From contig OZ017746.1 in assembly GCA_963969365.1 (NCBI GenBank), positions 248,001 through 312,000 on the forward strand: DNA of 64,000 nucleotides, in the 5' to 3' direction. Below, piece after piece: positions 1 through 10,639 of the stretch. The stretch comes from Asterochloris sp. CNOR1. Lineage: Eukaryota > Chlorophyta > Trebouxiophyceae > Trebouxiales > Trebouxiaceae. Position numbers and translations under genes: made by a program. The notes below the pieces were generated by a model, which saw only the letters and a program-made list of their open reading frames with translations, was not told the origin of the DNA and did no database searches. Numbering within the stretch: the stretch's first letter is position 1; the number at the start of each line of letters is the position of its first letter.

Positions 1-48
1 CTCAGCCTGCTTGGCTTCAAGACGCACTGCTGACAGACTCCCCTGCAG

Positions 49-390
49 CCTGCTATCCTGGCCTTCATTCACATGCTGCGTGGCTACGAGCAGCCCCTGC
101 CCCCGGTGCCCTATGACAACGTACACCGCCCAGGCCAGATCCCCACCGTGGGGGAGGAGGTGCAGCAGCTTGAGGAGGCAGTCAAGGGGCAGGAGGTCAA
201 GGTTGACCTGCACGACAGCCTGGCCTCCTACGACATGGGGGAGATTCAGGAGATCATCGCATGCAATGGCAAGCTGGGCAAGGAGGACCTGGCCCTGGGC
301 AAGGCTGCCCTTGAGATGAGCAGCCTTGCCAGCTCAGACAACCTGGACGACCTCAAGATCCAGCTGTCCAAGTCTGTTGACTCGGTATAA
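49..390 (+). CDS. C-terminal exon of an unrecognised protein (5' part outside window)
   Basis: An open frame runs from a CTGCAG acceptor ending at position 48 to a TAA at 388-390. It encodes about 113 residues beginning PAILAFIHMLRGYEQPLPPV. The tail is rich in Glu, Asp, Leu and Lys and looks like a helical, soluble domain. There is no transmembrane stretch and no motif I can assign. The gene enters the window from the left, so its N-terminus and family cannot be judged here. Codon use and exon style match the other genes. I do not recognise the family. Confidence 0.45.
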   Translation, partial: PAILAFIHMLRGYEQPLPPVPYDNVHRPGQIPTVGEEVQQLEEAVKGQEVKVDLHDSLASYDMGEIQEIIACNGKLGKEDLALGKAALEMSSLASSDNLDDLKIQLSKSVDSV

Positions 391-1500
391 CCAGGTCAGT
401 GGTCGTGGCTCTCAGCAGCACCCACTGCCATACTGTTCTGCCACCAAAACAACCGTTGCTGGGACCTCTCACCATACTGCACCGCCCACGACTGGCAGCT
501 GCCTGTGTGCCTGCCTGCTTTGCTTCTGATCCCTGATGTCTTGACTGCAACACCCTCAAGCATCCGCTGGTGCTGTGCAGCCCCAGCCACAAATTGCAGT
601 CACGGCAACATTCTTTCAGCAGCCGAGTGATCTTTCTGAACACTAACCCACCCATCTGCATAGGCAGCAACACACTGACCCGTTCTCCAAACTGCCATGG
701 CACTGAGCAGCCTGTAGTGAAAGCTTTTGCCTGGTCTACACCTGAACACATGTTTTGTTCATCAAGTTTGCAAGACATGTCAGACCAGCAACACTGTAAG
801 CTATCCTCTCTCCATGCATCTCACTATAAGTTGGGGATGTTGGGGGCACACATCTGGTGTTGTTTCTGTGTGATGTCCCAAAGTGGTCATGCAGCTCACT
901 TTGTGCAGTGCCTGCTCTGACCACTGCTTTCACTTTGTTTCACCGCTCTCACACACAGCTCAGAGGAGAGCCAGCTGATCTGATCTCAGCTGCTCCAGGC
1001 TATACCTGCACCAAATTCCTCGATGGAGGTCTATAAAAGCTCAAAGAACCTCAGACATGGCCGCCAGGTGCCCACGGAGGCCAAAGTGCCAATCAGCGCT
1101 GACCACTGCTGAGGAGTATGTTGCACTTTCGCTGGTGGCCTGCAGGCATCCACAAGTGGCAGCTCAACATAAGACACACCACTTGCTGGCTTGCTGCCCA
1201 CTCTAAGTGCGAAGCACCTTGTCTTGCAGTGACAGGCCACAGTTGTGGCATGTAGGTCAGCCCTGCTGCCCTTCTCTGGCTGCCCTCTGACGGGAAAGCT
1301 AGTTGCTGGCAGTGCTGCGACTGCCAAGAAAGGAATGGTTTCTTTGTGCATCACAAGCGACTGCTGACCTGCTGGCCACCGGCAACCTCCTGCTCAGCAT
1401 CACGTGGCCTGATGGGCACCTGATACGACTGATGTTCCAGCACAGCTGAGGCAGGCACCCAGCTTGCCTGCAACCAGATGCAGGCTCCTGTCAGCTGCAG
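391..1500. other. Convergent intergenic region, nothing recognised
   Basis: About 1.1 kb lies between the stop of the left-edge gene and the stop of the minus-strand gene ending at 1501. It should hold the two 3' UTRs. TGTAA, the usual green-algal polyadenylation signal, occurs at about 796-800. I see no convincing exon, RNA gene or repeat. Confidence 0.4.
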
Positions 1501-4500
1501 TCAGAGTACATCAGCTGTAGCAAATGACCTTCTTGCATGCGTTTTAAGTCTGTCGGCCTGCTGTAGTGGCGGCAGGAATTTCTGAGGAGCTGCAGGCCCG
1601 AACCAAACTTCAATCTGTTGACAATTCAATGTCGCAATGGTCAGGCATCTGACACAAACAGTATCAGCCACCACATGATGCAGCGCAGCAGCATGCGCTG
1701 CTTCTGCTTTCAAGGTCTCCGGGCTGCAAGCTGCCTTCATCAGACCGCCAAGCAAGGCCGGCATGACTCTCCCTGGGACATCTAGCTTGCACACAATTTG
1801 ACAGCCAAGCAAGCCCGCCCACTCGTACCTTCAGACAGTCGACCTGGTCCTGCAAGTTGCCGCTGACCCAGCGCTCATGCTTCAGCAGGGCCTCCGCCTC
1901 TGCCAGCCTGAACTTGAGGGCGAGGTTGACCATGCCCGGCGGACAGGGGGTAGCCTGCAGCTGCTGCATGGCAGTGGGCTGCCTGCGCAACCTGGCTGTG
2001 TCCAGCATGGGGCTCAGAGCATGCTCCCAGACCGAGGCCAGATGAGCTGCCACTGTAGGGTGGACTGCCCCACCTGCAGGAGCACATTTTTGAGTTTGTA
2101 GTTGGCTCCCGCTTCAGGCTAGCAGTGTCCAGAAAAGGGCTTAGAGCATGCATGCTCCTAGGGCGGAGCCCAGGTGGTCTGGCCCAACAGGGTGCACCAC
2201 GCCACCTGCAGGAACCGCATATTTGTGGTGGTGATGGACTGCCTGTACAGTCTGGCAGCGCCCTGTTCAAAAGGTAGCCCTCACATCTGGCAGAGCAGCT
2301 CACCACTCCCTGACTGGGGGTAGACGACCGCCAGCAAGCCCTTCAACTCTGTGACCAGCGCTGCGTAGCGCACCTCCAGCTGGTCAAAGCTCCTGGCCTG
2401 CAGGGGCAGCAGCGACGATGAGTGTCAGACTGGAGTGCACCACCAGCAGTGAGCCTGAGATCAGCACTGATGCCGCCATGGCCTGCAGGTCCTCACAGAG
2501 CGCTGCAGGGGCAGCCCACAACAGCGCAAAGTGGGGAGATCCCACACACACCGCTGCTCACACATCGCTGCTCACCATGAACTGCAACTCTGACTGGGCC
2601 TCGCGCAGTTGGGTGTGGACTAGCTCGTCAACCTCAACTGCGTCCACCTGGACGCTCTGGCTACTCGAGCGGGGCCCACCCACAGCTGGGCTGCCAGCAG
2701 GCTGGGCAGCAGCCGCTGCAGTGACCTCCTGCAGATTGAGACCGTGGTATGATGTAACTCAATCTGCCCGACAAGGGTGATGATATAACATCGCACAACA
2801 AGAGGTGGCTGACCGTCAGGAGAAATGAGAAACTCACAGCCAGCCCACACAAGTCGTGCACAGCATGTAAAACAGGTCTGGGCTGCCCTTCCTACTGCCA
2901 GGACCCACCTGTGTAGCATGCCCGCTGTTGCTGGCAGCAGGTGCAGACGCAGCAGCAGGGTCCCTGTGAGTAGGGTCCCTGTGAGTCTCCTGCTGCTGCT
3001 GCTGATGCTGCCGGTCCGTGTCAGTCCCCTGCTGTGCTTGCTGTGGCCTGACTTCACTGCACCAGGTCCTGCTGCAGTTCCCAGCCTGCAGCTCCTGCTG
3101 CATGCCCCCAGACCCTCCCTCAGGGTCAGCAGCTGAGGCATGGCAGCCCACCTGCTGCAGCTGCTGAAGCCCGCCCTCTGGACCTTTATGTGAAGAGTGG
3201 CGACCTGTTCCAGCTTCGCTCTTCTGCTGACCACCCTGCTGCTGCACGAGCTGTGTCAACTTCAGAGGTCCTGCTCCTGCCTCAGCTTGCTGCTGACCAC
3301 CCTGCTGCTGCACGAGCTGGGCCACCTTCAGGAACCCTACTCCTGCCTCAGTCTGCTGCTGACCACCCTGCAGCTGGGCAAGCTGGGCCAACTTCAACAA
3401 CCCTAGGGCGCGACCCCGCAGGCTGGATGGCGCCCTGCGCCACGCGAACAGGAGCGCCAGAGAGACCACCCCTGGCGCAGCTGTGGCCAGTGCAGGGGCT
3501 GCGCCGGGCGCGGCGCAGGCTGCCGCCGCCTGCAGACGCTGCAGAGTGGCTGCTGCTGTGGCTGCAGCGGCTTGGCGCTGCTCTGAGCTGGGGAGGGCGC
3601 TGGTGCTGGTGCTGGCCGCCTGGGGCTGCGCTGCGCTGGCGTGGGCACCACCTGCAGACACCAGTGAGGGGAGGCCTTGACTCCTAAAGAGACTATCGAA
3701 CAACAAGGTAAGTAGAATGGCCTAGAACAAGCTGTGCTCGACCACGATAGCAACACACCAGACAAAGCCATTGCTGAAATGCCTGTTGCTGGGCTGAGAA
3801 AGCAGTTCATGGCCAGGTCTAGTGTTTGTAAGCTCCAGACGATACTTTGCGTAGCCAGCAGAGCATGCCCACCATGAGGGCACCGAGGGTGGTCTTGCAG
3901 TGCTGGTCAAGCTCACCATGCAGGGCACTGTCTGGAGCTGCGCCAGCTGAGGCATTCTCCACTTGCCCTGCCCTGCTGTACCCCTCTGAGGTGGGGGCTG
4001 GAAAGCTCTGCGCCAGGGCATGCCCGTCCTCCCGGCTGCTCTGCATTGATGGCAAACTGGGGTGACTGTTGGGTGGCTGGCCTGCTGCAGGCTGATCCAG
4101 TGATATGGAGGCGACCTCTAGCAGTGTGTAATGCTGTGAAGCGCAGTGGCTTCTGCCAGGGATGAGGGAATGTGGCAAGCCAGTCATAACTGTCCTCCAT
4201 TTCTTTCAAAGAGGATCTGACCTGCTTGAAGCACACCTCTGCTGCGAAAGCCATGGATGCAGAAGCCGGCCGTGGCCACACAAGCTGGGCAGCCAAACGC
4301 ATAGAATCATGACACTGACCTCAATGATTGACTTCAAGGGTTGCTTTCCCTTGTTGCAGCCGCTCCCTGCCCACGCCCCCAGAGCAACAGCATTACTGTC
4401 CGCCCCCATGCCGCCCTGCCGCCGCCTCTCAGCCCAACGCATGTGCTGCTCGGCAGCGCTGTCGCCGCGGTCCAGGGCCTGTGTCCCCAACCCACCAGCC

Positions 4501-7482
4501 CTCCGCTGGCTGCTGAGGCGCCCGCTTCCTCCTGCAGTCTCCTCCTGGTCCTGGTGCGTGGCAAGCTGCATGGGCCAGGCAGAGGTCCTCTGCTGGCTGC
4601 CATGCAGCGCTGTGGAGGTGCTGGCGGGTGGTGCAGCCTCTTTGGAACTGCGGGGTGCCAGGCCTCCAGAAGTGGTCTGTCTGGGCCCGAGGGCAGCATG
4701 GCCCCTTGCCAGCAGCCGCCCCTGGACACGGCTGGGCAGGGACCGTTGGGGATCTGAGGGGCTGTGGCTGTCAGAAAGACCAGGCAGGCTGGTCTGACAG
4801 CCTGTCTGAGAGGAGGTGGGGGTGGGCTGAGTCCCCACAGCTGTGTTGTTGGCCACAGCTGGCGGCGCTGGCATCTTCTGTCGGGGGCAGACCTCCACCT
4901 GGAAGCCACCTCCAGCACCTGCAGCTCCAGCTGCTGTTCCCTGGTCTGCCTCCTGCACTGTCTCATCTGCAGCCGTCACAAGCAGCCTGTGGGGCTGCTG
5001 GAAGGTCACCCTTACACTGCTCTCACATGGTGTGGCAGTAGTTGCAGCCAGACAGAGCTTTTCCTGGCCGGCAGAACAGCAAAGGTAGTGTGCCCATGGA
5101 AAATTCACCCTCAAAATGCTCTCATGTGCTGTGACAAAAGCTGGCAAACTATTCATTGACCAGCAGAGCAGCAGCGCGCTTATGCTATCCTCACCACCTG
5201 CTGGTGGACCCGCAGAAGGACCACTAGCTGCCCGCAGGGCTGCGCCAGCCTCTGCATGGGCAACTGCTGCACTGCTGTCAGCTGATGACGGCCGGGGCGA
5301 CTCATCTGAGCTCCGAACACCTGGGGTATCTGCAGCTTCTGCTGCAGGTGACATCTCCCTGCAGTCCCCAAAGGGCAACACATGAGCTCTCTCTGGAGTG
5401 ACAGGGGCTCCTGCATGCTTGCAGCTGGACAAACCATGGGCCAGCTAGAAGAAAACAGAAAGCATATGAGAGCTGTGGCACCCTGCAGCAAAGAGACTCT
5501 TGCTGTCACTCACAGCACAGGGCTTGCAGCCAACTCTCAGCCTGGAGCTGGCAGGCGAGATCTCTGAGCGAGCACGAACAGGGCTGTGGGCACCTGCAAC
5601 ACGCGACACTAGCGCTCCCGTCTTCAGCGCCCGCCGCCCCAGCTGCCAGCTGCTCCCCACTACTAACAGCGCGGACACGTCCAAACCCCATCAACGATCC
5701 CAGGCTCAAGACCCACCGCCCCCACAGGCTGTGCCTGGAGCACCGCTCCCTGCCTGGTTTGTCCTGGCGCTGCAACTGTGCTGCAGCAGTGGCCTGGCTG
5801 GGAGCTGATCTGGCAGGCTGGCCAGCCTTCAGAGCAGCGGCGGCTGCAGCACTGCCTTGAATAGCTTCTGGAATCTGCACAGCCCCAAGTGACTTGCCCT
5901 GTGCTGAGGCTGGCATGTGTGCTGTTGCCCCATTCGCCCCAGCCAGCAGCCTGTGGTGGGCCGAGCGCACTGCTGCCGCGAGCATCTCAGCCTGGGGTCC
6001 AGCCGCCGCATGCAGGCTGCTGGGAGCAGGGCTGCGCACAGCTGCTGGCCCCGATACCACCAGGCTGGGCTCACCAGCAGGGGCCACTTCCCCCAGTCGC
6101 AGGCCAGCCTGAGGGCCAGCAGCAGCACATGTGCGGCCTCCCACGACGCTGCGTGGGTCTGCCACGGGGGAGTCTGCCCTGCGGGGTGGCCGCCCTGGCG
6201 ACCCATGAGGGCCTGCTGCTGCTGCTGCAGCTGCATCAGCAACAGCAGCTGGGCCCCCTGCCAGCATGCGTGCCAGCTGCGCCCCAAGGCTGCCAGCCTG
6301 CTGAACTCGGCCATCGCTCCAGCCCCTGCAAGAAAGGACGAGAGGGGGATACTATGAGGTCTGGTGAACTGGCCTGCGCAGACAAGTTGCCCAGTTGCCA
6401 GGTGCAACTCATCAATGCCGCACAGGCCTGTTTAGACCACGCTTGCTGGCGCTGAGCCTGCCTTTCTGACAGAACCCTGCACAGCCCTCTTCAGGTTGCG
6501 AGTCAGGCGCCAACAGCTTGTATTGCCTGATGCTCTAGGCTTGGGTTGCAGCCCCTCACCTGGCGACAGTGTCAAGTGGCCTGGCCTCATGCATGGCATG
6601 CAGCACGTCTGCGACCAGCTGCCCTGCCCTGTCTGCAAGCTCGCCAGCTGCAGCGTGCTGCCCGTGCTCTGCCTGCCCTGGGGGTGGGTCCTGCACTTGC
6701 TCACCCTCAGACTCTCCTTCATGCCCTGCAAACAGCCAATCAATTCAGGCCTGGCTTGAGGCAGACGTAGAACTCCTGCAGCAGAGAACACAGCACAGGT
6801 ATGTGTAACAGAGACTCGCATTAGTTGTGCTGCAAGTGAACAGTAAGAGACTTGCAAGAGGCTCTGTGTGAACTTTGCCTGGAGTGCTGCAGCCTGACAC
6901 ATAAGATCACTTGTGCCACCAGTTGAAGCATGAAGTCCTCAAGCAAAGCTCCGTATGGCCTTGCCAGGTGCGCCGCACCAAGTCTCACCACCCAAAGCAT
7001 GCAGTTAGCGTACAGTGCCCCACCTGTAAATGCCGGCAACTGCAAGCCCTGTGCTGCAGCCCACTGTCTCAGGGCGTGCAGCTCCTGTAAGGCCTGCTGG
7101 GCTGCAGCTGCCTCAGCCTGAGCAAGATGCAGCAGTTCGTCAATCTGCTGCATGAGGGCGCTGATGGTAGACATTGCGCGCAGCACAAGGACTCCTGCTG
7201 GCAGCGGCGCCACATGCCAGACCACCAGCGCAACCGCAAGCAGAATGTTGAAGACCCATCCGGCCTGCAGGTGGCAAGGGGCACTGTGCATTCTGAAGGC
7301 TACAGCAGGAGGCACCAGGCGGCAGAAGGCCGCAGCAACAGCGGACATTCTCTTCAGTGGTGCAGGCATGGATTGACAGGCTGCCATGGCCCGCAACTCT
7401 ATGAGATGCAGCAGTCAAGCGGCCCTGGCAGCCAGCTCACCTGCTCAACCATCAGGAAGGCAGCTAGAGCCTCGAGAAACAT
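1501..7482 (-). CDS. Large membrane-anchored coiled-coil, low-complexity protein of unknown function
   Basis: I do not recognise the family. The N-terminal exons join in exact phase: 7441-7482 (MFLEALAAFLMVEQ), 7024-7264, 6560-6725, 5594-6325, then an exon whose high end is 5424. The second exon encodes a hydrophobic helix (FNILLAVALVVWHVAPLPAG) followed by a coiled coil rich in Gln, Ala, Leu and Glu. Then come long Ala/Pro/Ser/Gln-rich, probably disordered regions (about 6325-3700) and a 22-residue repeat at 3200-3405. The C-terminal part is coiled-coil again: an exon with ARSFDQLEVRYAALVTELK near 2400, one with MVNLALKFRLAEAEALLKHE ending at 1829, and a last exon 1501-1557 ending FATADVL. 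Middle exons (5424-1900) are only approximately placed. The architecture suggests a membrane-tethered scaffold or tether. That is inference, and the ORFs could also belong to two genes. Confidence 0.5.
3205..3405 (-). repeat. 66-bp tandem repeat, about 3 copies, coding
   Basis: Three imperfect 66-bp units lie inside an open minus-strand frame of the coiled-coil gene. Each encodes a 22-residue unit with the core LVQQQGGQQQ followed by EAG and L-K. Because 66 is a multiple of three the frame is kept, so the copies can expand or contract without breaking the protein. Confidence 0.7.
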
Positions 7483-7689
7483 ATTGCTGTTTGTACTGCC
7501 TGCAAAGCAGCTTCTCATGAGCAACCTGCACTTCTTGTTGCATTCAATGATGAGCAACAGGTCCACTGTACCTTCAGAGGTGCAGGGATCGGCGTCATGG
7601 CCAGGCTGGCCCAGGCTCTGATGTGCCCGCGACTTACTGCATTCCTTGATGTCTATGCATTGCCATCGAGCTGTAACGATCAGGGAGCC

Positions 7690-7812
7690 CCATCATAGGT
7701 CACGTTATCCCAGGCCATGTGACACCCTGTAACAGGTCACGTTATCCCAGGCCATGTGACACCCTGTAACAGGTCATATTATCACAGGCCATGTGACACC
7801 TTGCAGTGTCAG
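7690..7812. repeat. 37-bp tandem repeat, 3 copies, intergenic
   Basis: Units starting at 7697, 7734 and 7771 share the core AGGTCACGTTATCCCAGG, then CCATGTGACACC. The first two are nearly identical and the third has drifted. The array lies between the start of the coiled-coil gene (7482) and the end of the ATPase gene (about 7996), so it may be in a promoter or 3' UTR. There are no unique spacers, so it is a minisatellite and not a CRISPR array. Confidence 0.8.
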
Positions 7813-7995
7813 ATCATCAAAGGCCTTGCCAGTCCACCTACAAACTTGTTGCTACAGGTGTCTTCTGGCTACAACTTGTTAAGTGATCTGGTGGCAGCCC
7901 TGCACCTTGACAGGTTGCAAGTGTTCAACTTGGACAACACACAAAGTTCTCAGATTCATTTCAAAACCCTGTACTACCCTCCACATTGACAGCTG

Positions 7996-10485
7996 TTATG
8001 TCTCTAACTTACGCAGCAGCACCAGCCTCTCCTCGCGCAGCTGCTTAAGTTCCTCGCTCAGGTAGTTAAGCTCAACCTGCCAGCCTTCTGGCTTAGTACT
8101 ACGCAGGATATCAATCTCCTTCTTCCCTTCATCAATTTTCTTTGCGTTGTCCTTCAGCAGCTGCTCTGCAAGGAATGAGTCTGGAGCAGCAGTAGATGTT
8201 GCCTGCAGCATTTGAATGACACCATTTCCAGCAGATGCAACAGCTTAGGTGTCAGACAGCGACAATTAGCAGGCTTCGGCGTGGATTCAAACAAAATACC
8301 ATACACAACATGTCACTGGCACTGCACCTCAGCAATCAACTTGTCAAAAGCACGCCTCCAAAGGCAGCGATGAAGTGTAAGCATGCCCTGCTACACTCAC
8401 CATCGGCACTGGCATCCTCCTTGAGCAGCTGAGAAAAGGGAGCTGTCCTCAAGCAAAAATCAGAGGCAGTACAGGCATGTGGCTGACGGAGCTGCCACCA
8501 AGTCCTCCTGTACTGGGCTAAAGGCCTCTTTTGGAATGTCCCTTATTAACTGCAGGCCTCCATGTGCACCTGCCTCTCACGGCACCATCACTTGCTAACC
8601 TCAGGAGCTATCTTCAAGGCACCGCGCCTCTGCAGGCGGCGCATGCAATACAAATGTGTGGCTGAGGGTGCAGTCACCACGTCCTGCTCGTCTGGGCCAA
8701 AGGCCTCCAATGGGATGTCCCTTGCCCATGCTGCAGTCCAGGGGAGGCCTGATTCCAATGAAGGGCTCTGTTTGGCGCGCTAACAGGCAACAGCTTCAAG
8801 TAGCACCTTGCCTACCTGATGCCGGCCTGTAGGCTAACATGTTGGCCTTCACCATGGCTTGCACAGCTACTTCAGCAGCCTCCTTCACAGGGTCCAGCTC
8901 GGAGTACAACTCGTCTGCGATTGCTGCACCGTGGGGCGCCTCAGCCAGACGCTGCACCACGGTCGTGTACTGGGCTGCGCTCCAGCCAGGGCGGCCCCTC
9001 AGCCCTGCCTTCACCTTGGCCAGGGCGCGGCGCGGGACCGCTTTCAGAGCTGTGACAGATATGGGTGATCCTGTCATCATATCGAGCATAGTGCTGGACA
9101 TCATGCACAGCCAGGATCAGTGACCAACCTGCTTGAACATCGCCTGTGATTCTGAAGAACCGGGCAGTGATGTTCAGAAAGCCAGCATTGCCTCCACAGA
9201 CCTGCAATGCAGCAGACGACACCACTTCCAACCACATTTGCGCCAAACCAGATGACAGGAGAGAGCAACCTGTGACGCACCGCAAAGACGCTGGCCCACT
9301 CCTTGTCAGTGACTTCTCTGCTTTTGCTCATCATAAGCCTCTGGAGATATGTGCGTGCTTCTGGCTCAGGGAAATCCCCAATGACCTCTGTGGTGAAGAA
9401 GCCTTCCTGCAGCTCTACATGAGACAGGAAGGTGAGCTGCTGCAAGCGCATGGCGCCAACAAGACAGCTGGGAGGCTCACTCTCTGTCAGCCAGGTCAGG
9501 AAGCTGTACTCGGAGGTGGCAAGGATGACATGGGCCCGCTGCGTCTCTTTGGTGATCTGCATGGAGCAAAGGCGTCCAGAAGCTCTATTTTTTCACATAA
9601 TAGCAAAAGTAATGCAGCATCAAGCAGATTATCCCACCTGGACAAAGAACCTCAGCAGAGCCTGGAGATCAGTCTGCAACGCTCTGTCACCTTCATACCA
9701 GTCCATCAGCACATTAACCTCATCAATGCAGATGACTGGCGGCGACCCAGAGGCTGCACTCCTTGTCTCCAGCAGAGCCTCAAATGCACCAATCAGACTG
9801 TTTATGACGGATGAGGTGGGTGCTTCTGATGCTACCAGTGATCCAGGCAGCAGCTTAAGGGTCTCATTGCCGTCAGGCGCCTTGATATCGACTCCCAGCT
9901 TGAGATTGATGGCTGCCAAAACTGCCGTCCTCAACCCCTTCCCAAGTTTCTCCAGAGCATTAAGCTGGGCATTAAGCTCGCGGGTCAGGGCTTGAGCCAT
10001 TATGCTGGCATCCTCCAGCTTCTGATCACGGCCGCTGAACCATGACACTGGGGTGTCCAGCTTGCCGCTCAGCAGGACCTCTCGGAGCAGCCGGGTTTTG
10101 CCACCGCTGCGAGGGCCCAGGACAAGCAGCATGCTGTCTGGGGTCTCTCTAAGCAAGTCAAGCAAGTTGGCCTGCTCCACCTCCCTGTCCAAAAAGGGCC
10201 TGCCATCAACCTGTGCCGCATGGCACTGTTTCAGTCATGGACCCACAACACGCCTGGTGCGCAGCAATCACCTTTGAATCCCCAGTCTGCGCTGTGGTGG
10301 CGAGGCGCTTTTTGAGGGCATGGGTAGGCCTGCAGGGAGGAGGTGCTGCCGACAGGCTCCCTTTCTGCCAAAGTTGCATCACATGGGATGTCAGACCTTG
10401 GCTTGTTCATGCCACAGCCACGAATAAGGCTGCGCGAGGCACACAAGGGTGGACCTGAGGGGTGCCTCCCCAACAGGAGCTGCAT
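7996..10485 (-). CDS. P-loop ATPase of archaeal-ATPase type, possible organelle presequence
   Basis: The core exon 9638-10210 encodes LLVLGPRSGGKTRLLREVLL, a Walker A motif (GPRSGGKT), and later VICIDEVNVL, a Walker B motif. Exons 9281-9556, 9129-9201, 8816-9070 and 8600-8730 follow in exact phase. They carry HVILATSEYSF (sensor-like), a conserved EVIGDFPEPEARTYL stretch and a helical C-terminal part. Upstream, exon 10272-10329 joins in phase to a possible first exon starting at 10485, beginning MQLLLGRHPSGPPLCASRSL. This is basic and Ser-rich with no acidic residue, as in a mitochondrial or plastid presequence. The fold fits the archaeal ATPase family (ATPase_2, PF01637-like), of the STAND/AAA-type P-loop class. 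Substrate and role are unknown. The 3' end is unsure: the last open frame (8211-7996) ends at a strong GTAAGT donor as well as at a stop, and exon 8600-8730 has a partial duplicate. Confidence 0.65.
8440..8735 (-). repeat. Tandem exon duplication in the ATPase gene
   Basis: Exon 8600-8730 encodes DIPLEAFGPDEQDVV...APSATHLYC. Immediately downstream, about 8545-8465, a diverged copy encodes DIPKEAFSPVQEDLVAAPSA followed by TCLYC. It is preceded by its own CTGCAG acceptor. The second copy runs into a stop soon afterwards when read in phase. It is therefore either a skipped duplicate exon, an alternative C-terminus, or dead sequence. Confidence 0.6.
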
Positions 10486-10639
10486 GGTTCCACTTGTCGA
10501 GAGCTTCAGGTGTTACCGCAAGGTGTTTCAGGGCTGTGAGATCTGCAAGCACATAAGACAAGGATCTCAGAGTCTGAGTCATGACCTAAGTACTAGGTCA
10601 AAGAACCCTAGCGCGCCAAAGTGCCCTGGATCGACCTTC
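10486..10639. promoter_or_regulatory. Short divergent intergenic region
   Basis: Only about 155 bp separate the proposed ATPase start (minus) from the first usable ATG of the recombinase (plus). If both starts are right, the two share a bidirectional promoter. I see no TATA box or named motif. Either start may lie slightly elsewhere. Confidence 0.3.

Noticed and set aside
7697-7807. Possible CRISPR array (37-bp repeats)
   Set aside because: The repeats are directly contiguous with no unique spacers, copies drift, and the DNA is eukaryotic. It is a minisatellite.
10343-10639. N-terminal extension of the recombinase upstream of 10640
   Set aside because: The frame is open from 10343, but it overlaps the ATPase presequence exons on the other strand and shows no conserved text before MQHYQVPSAETSSYINH.
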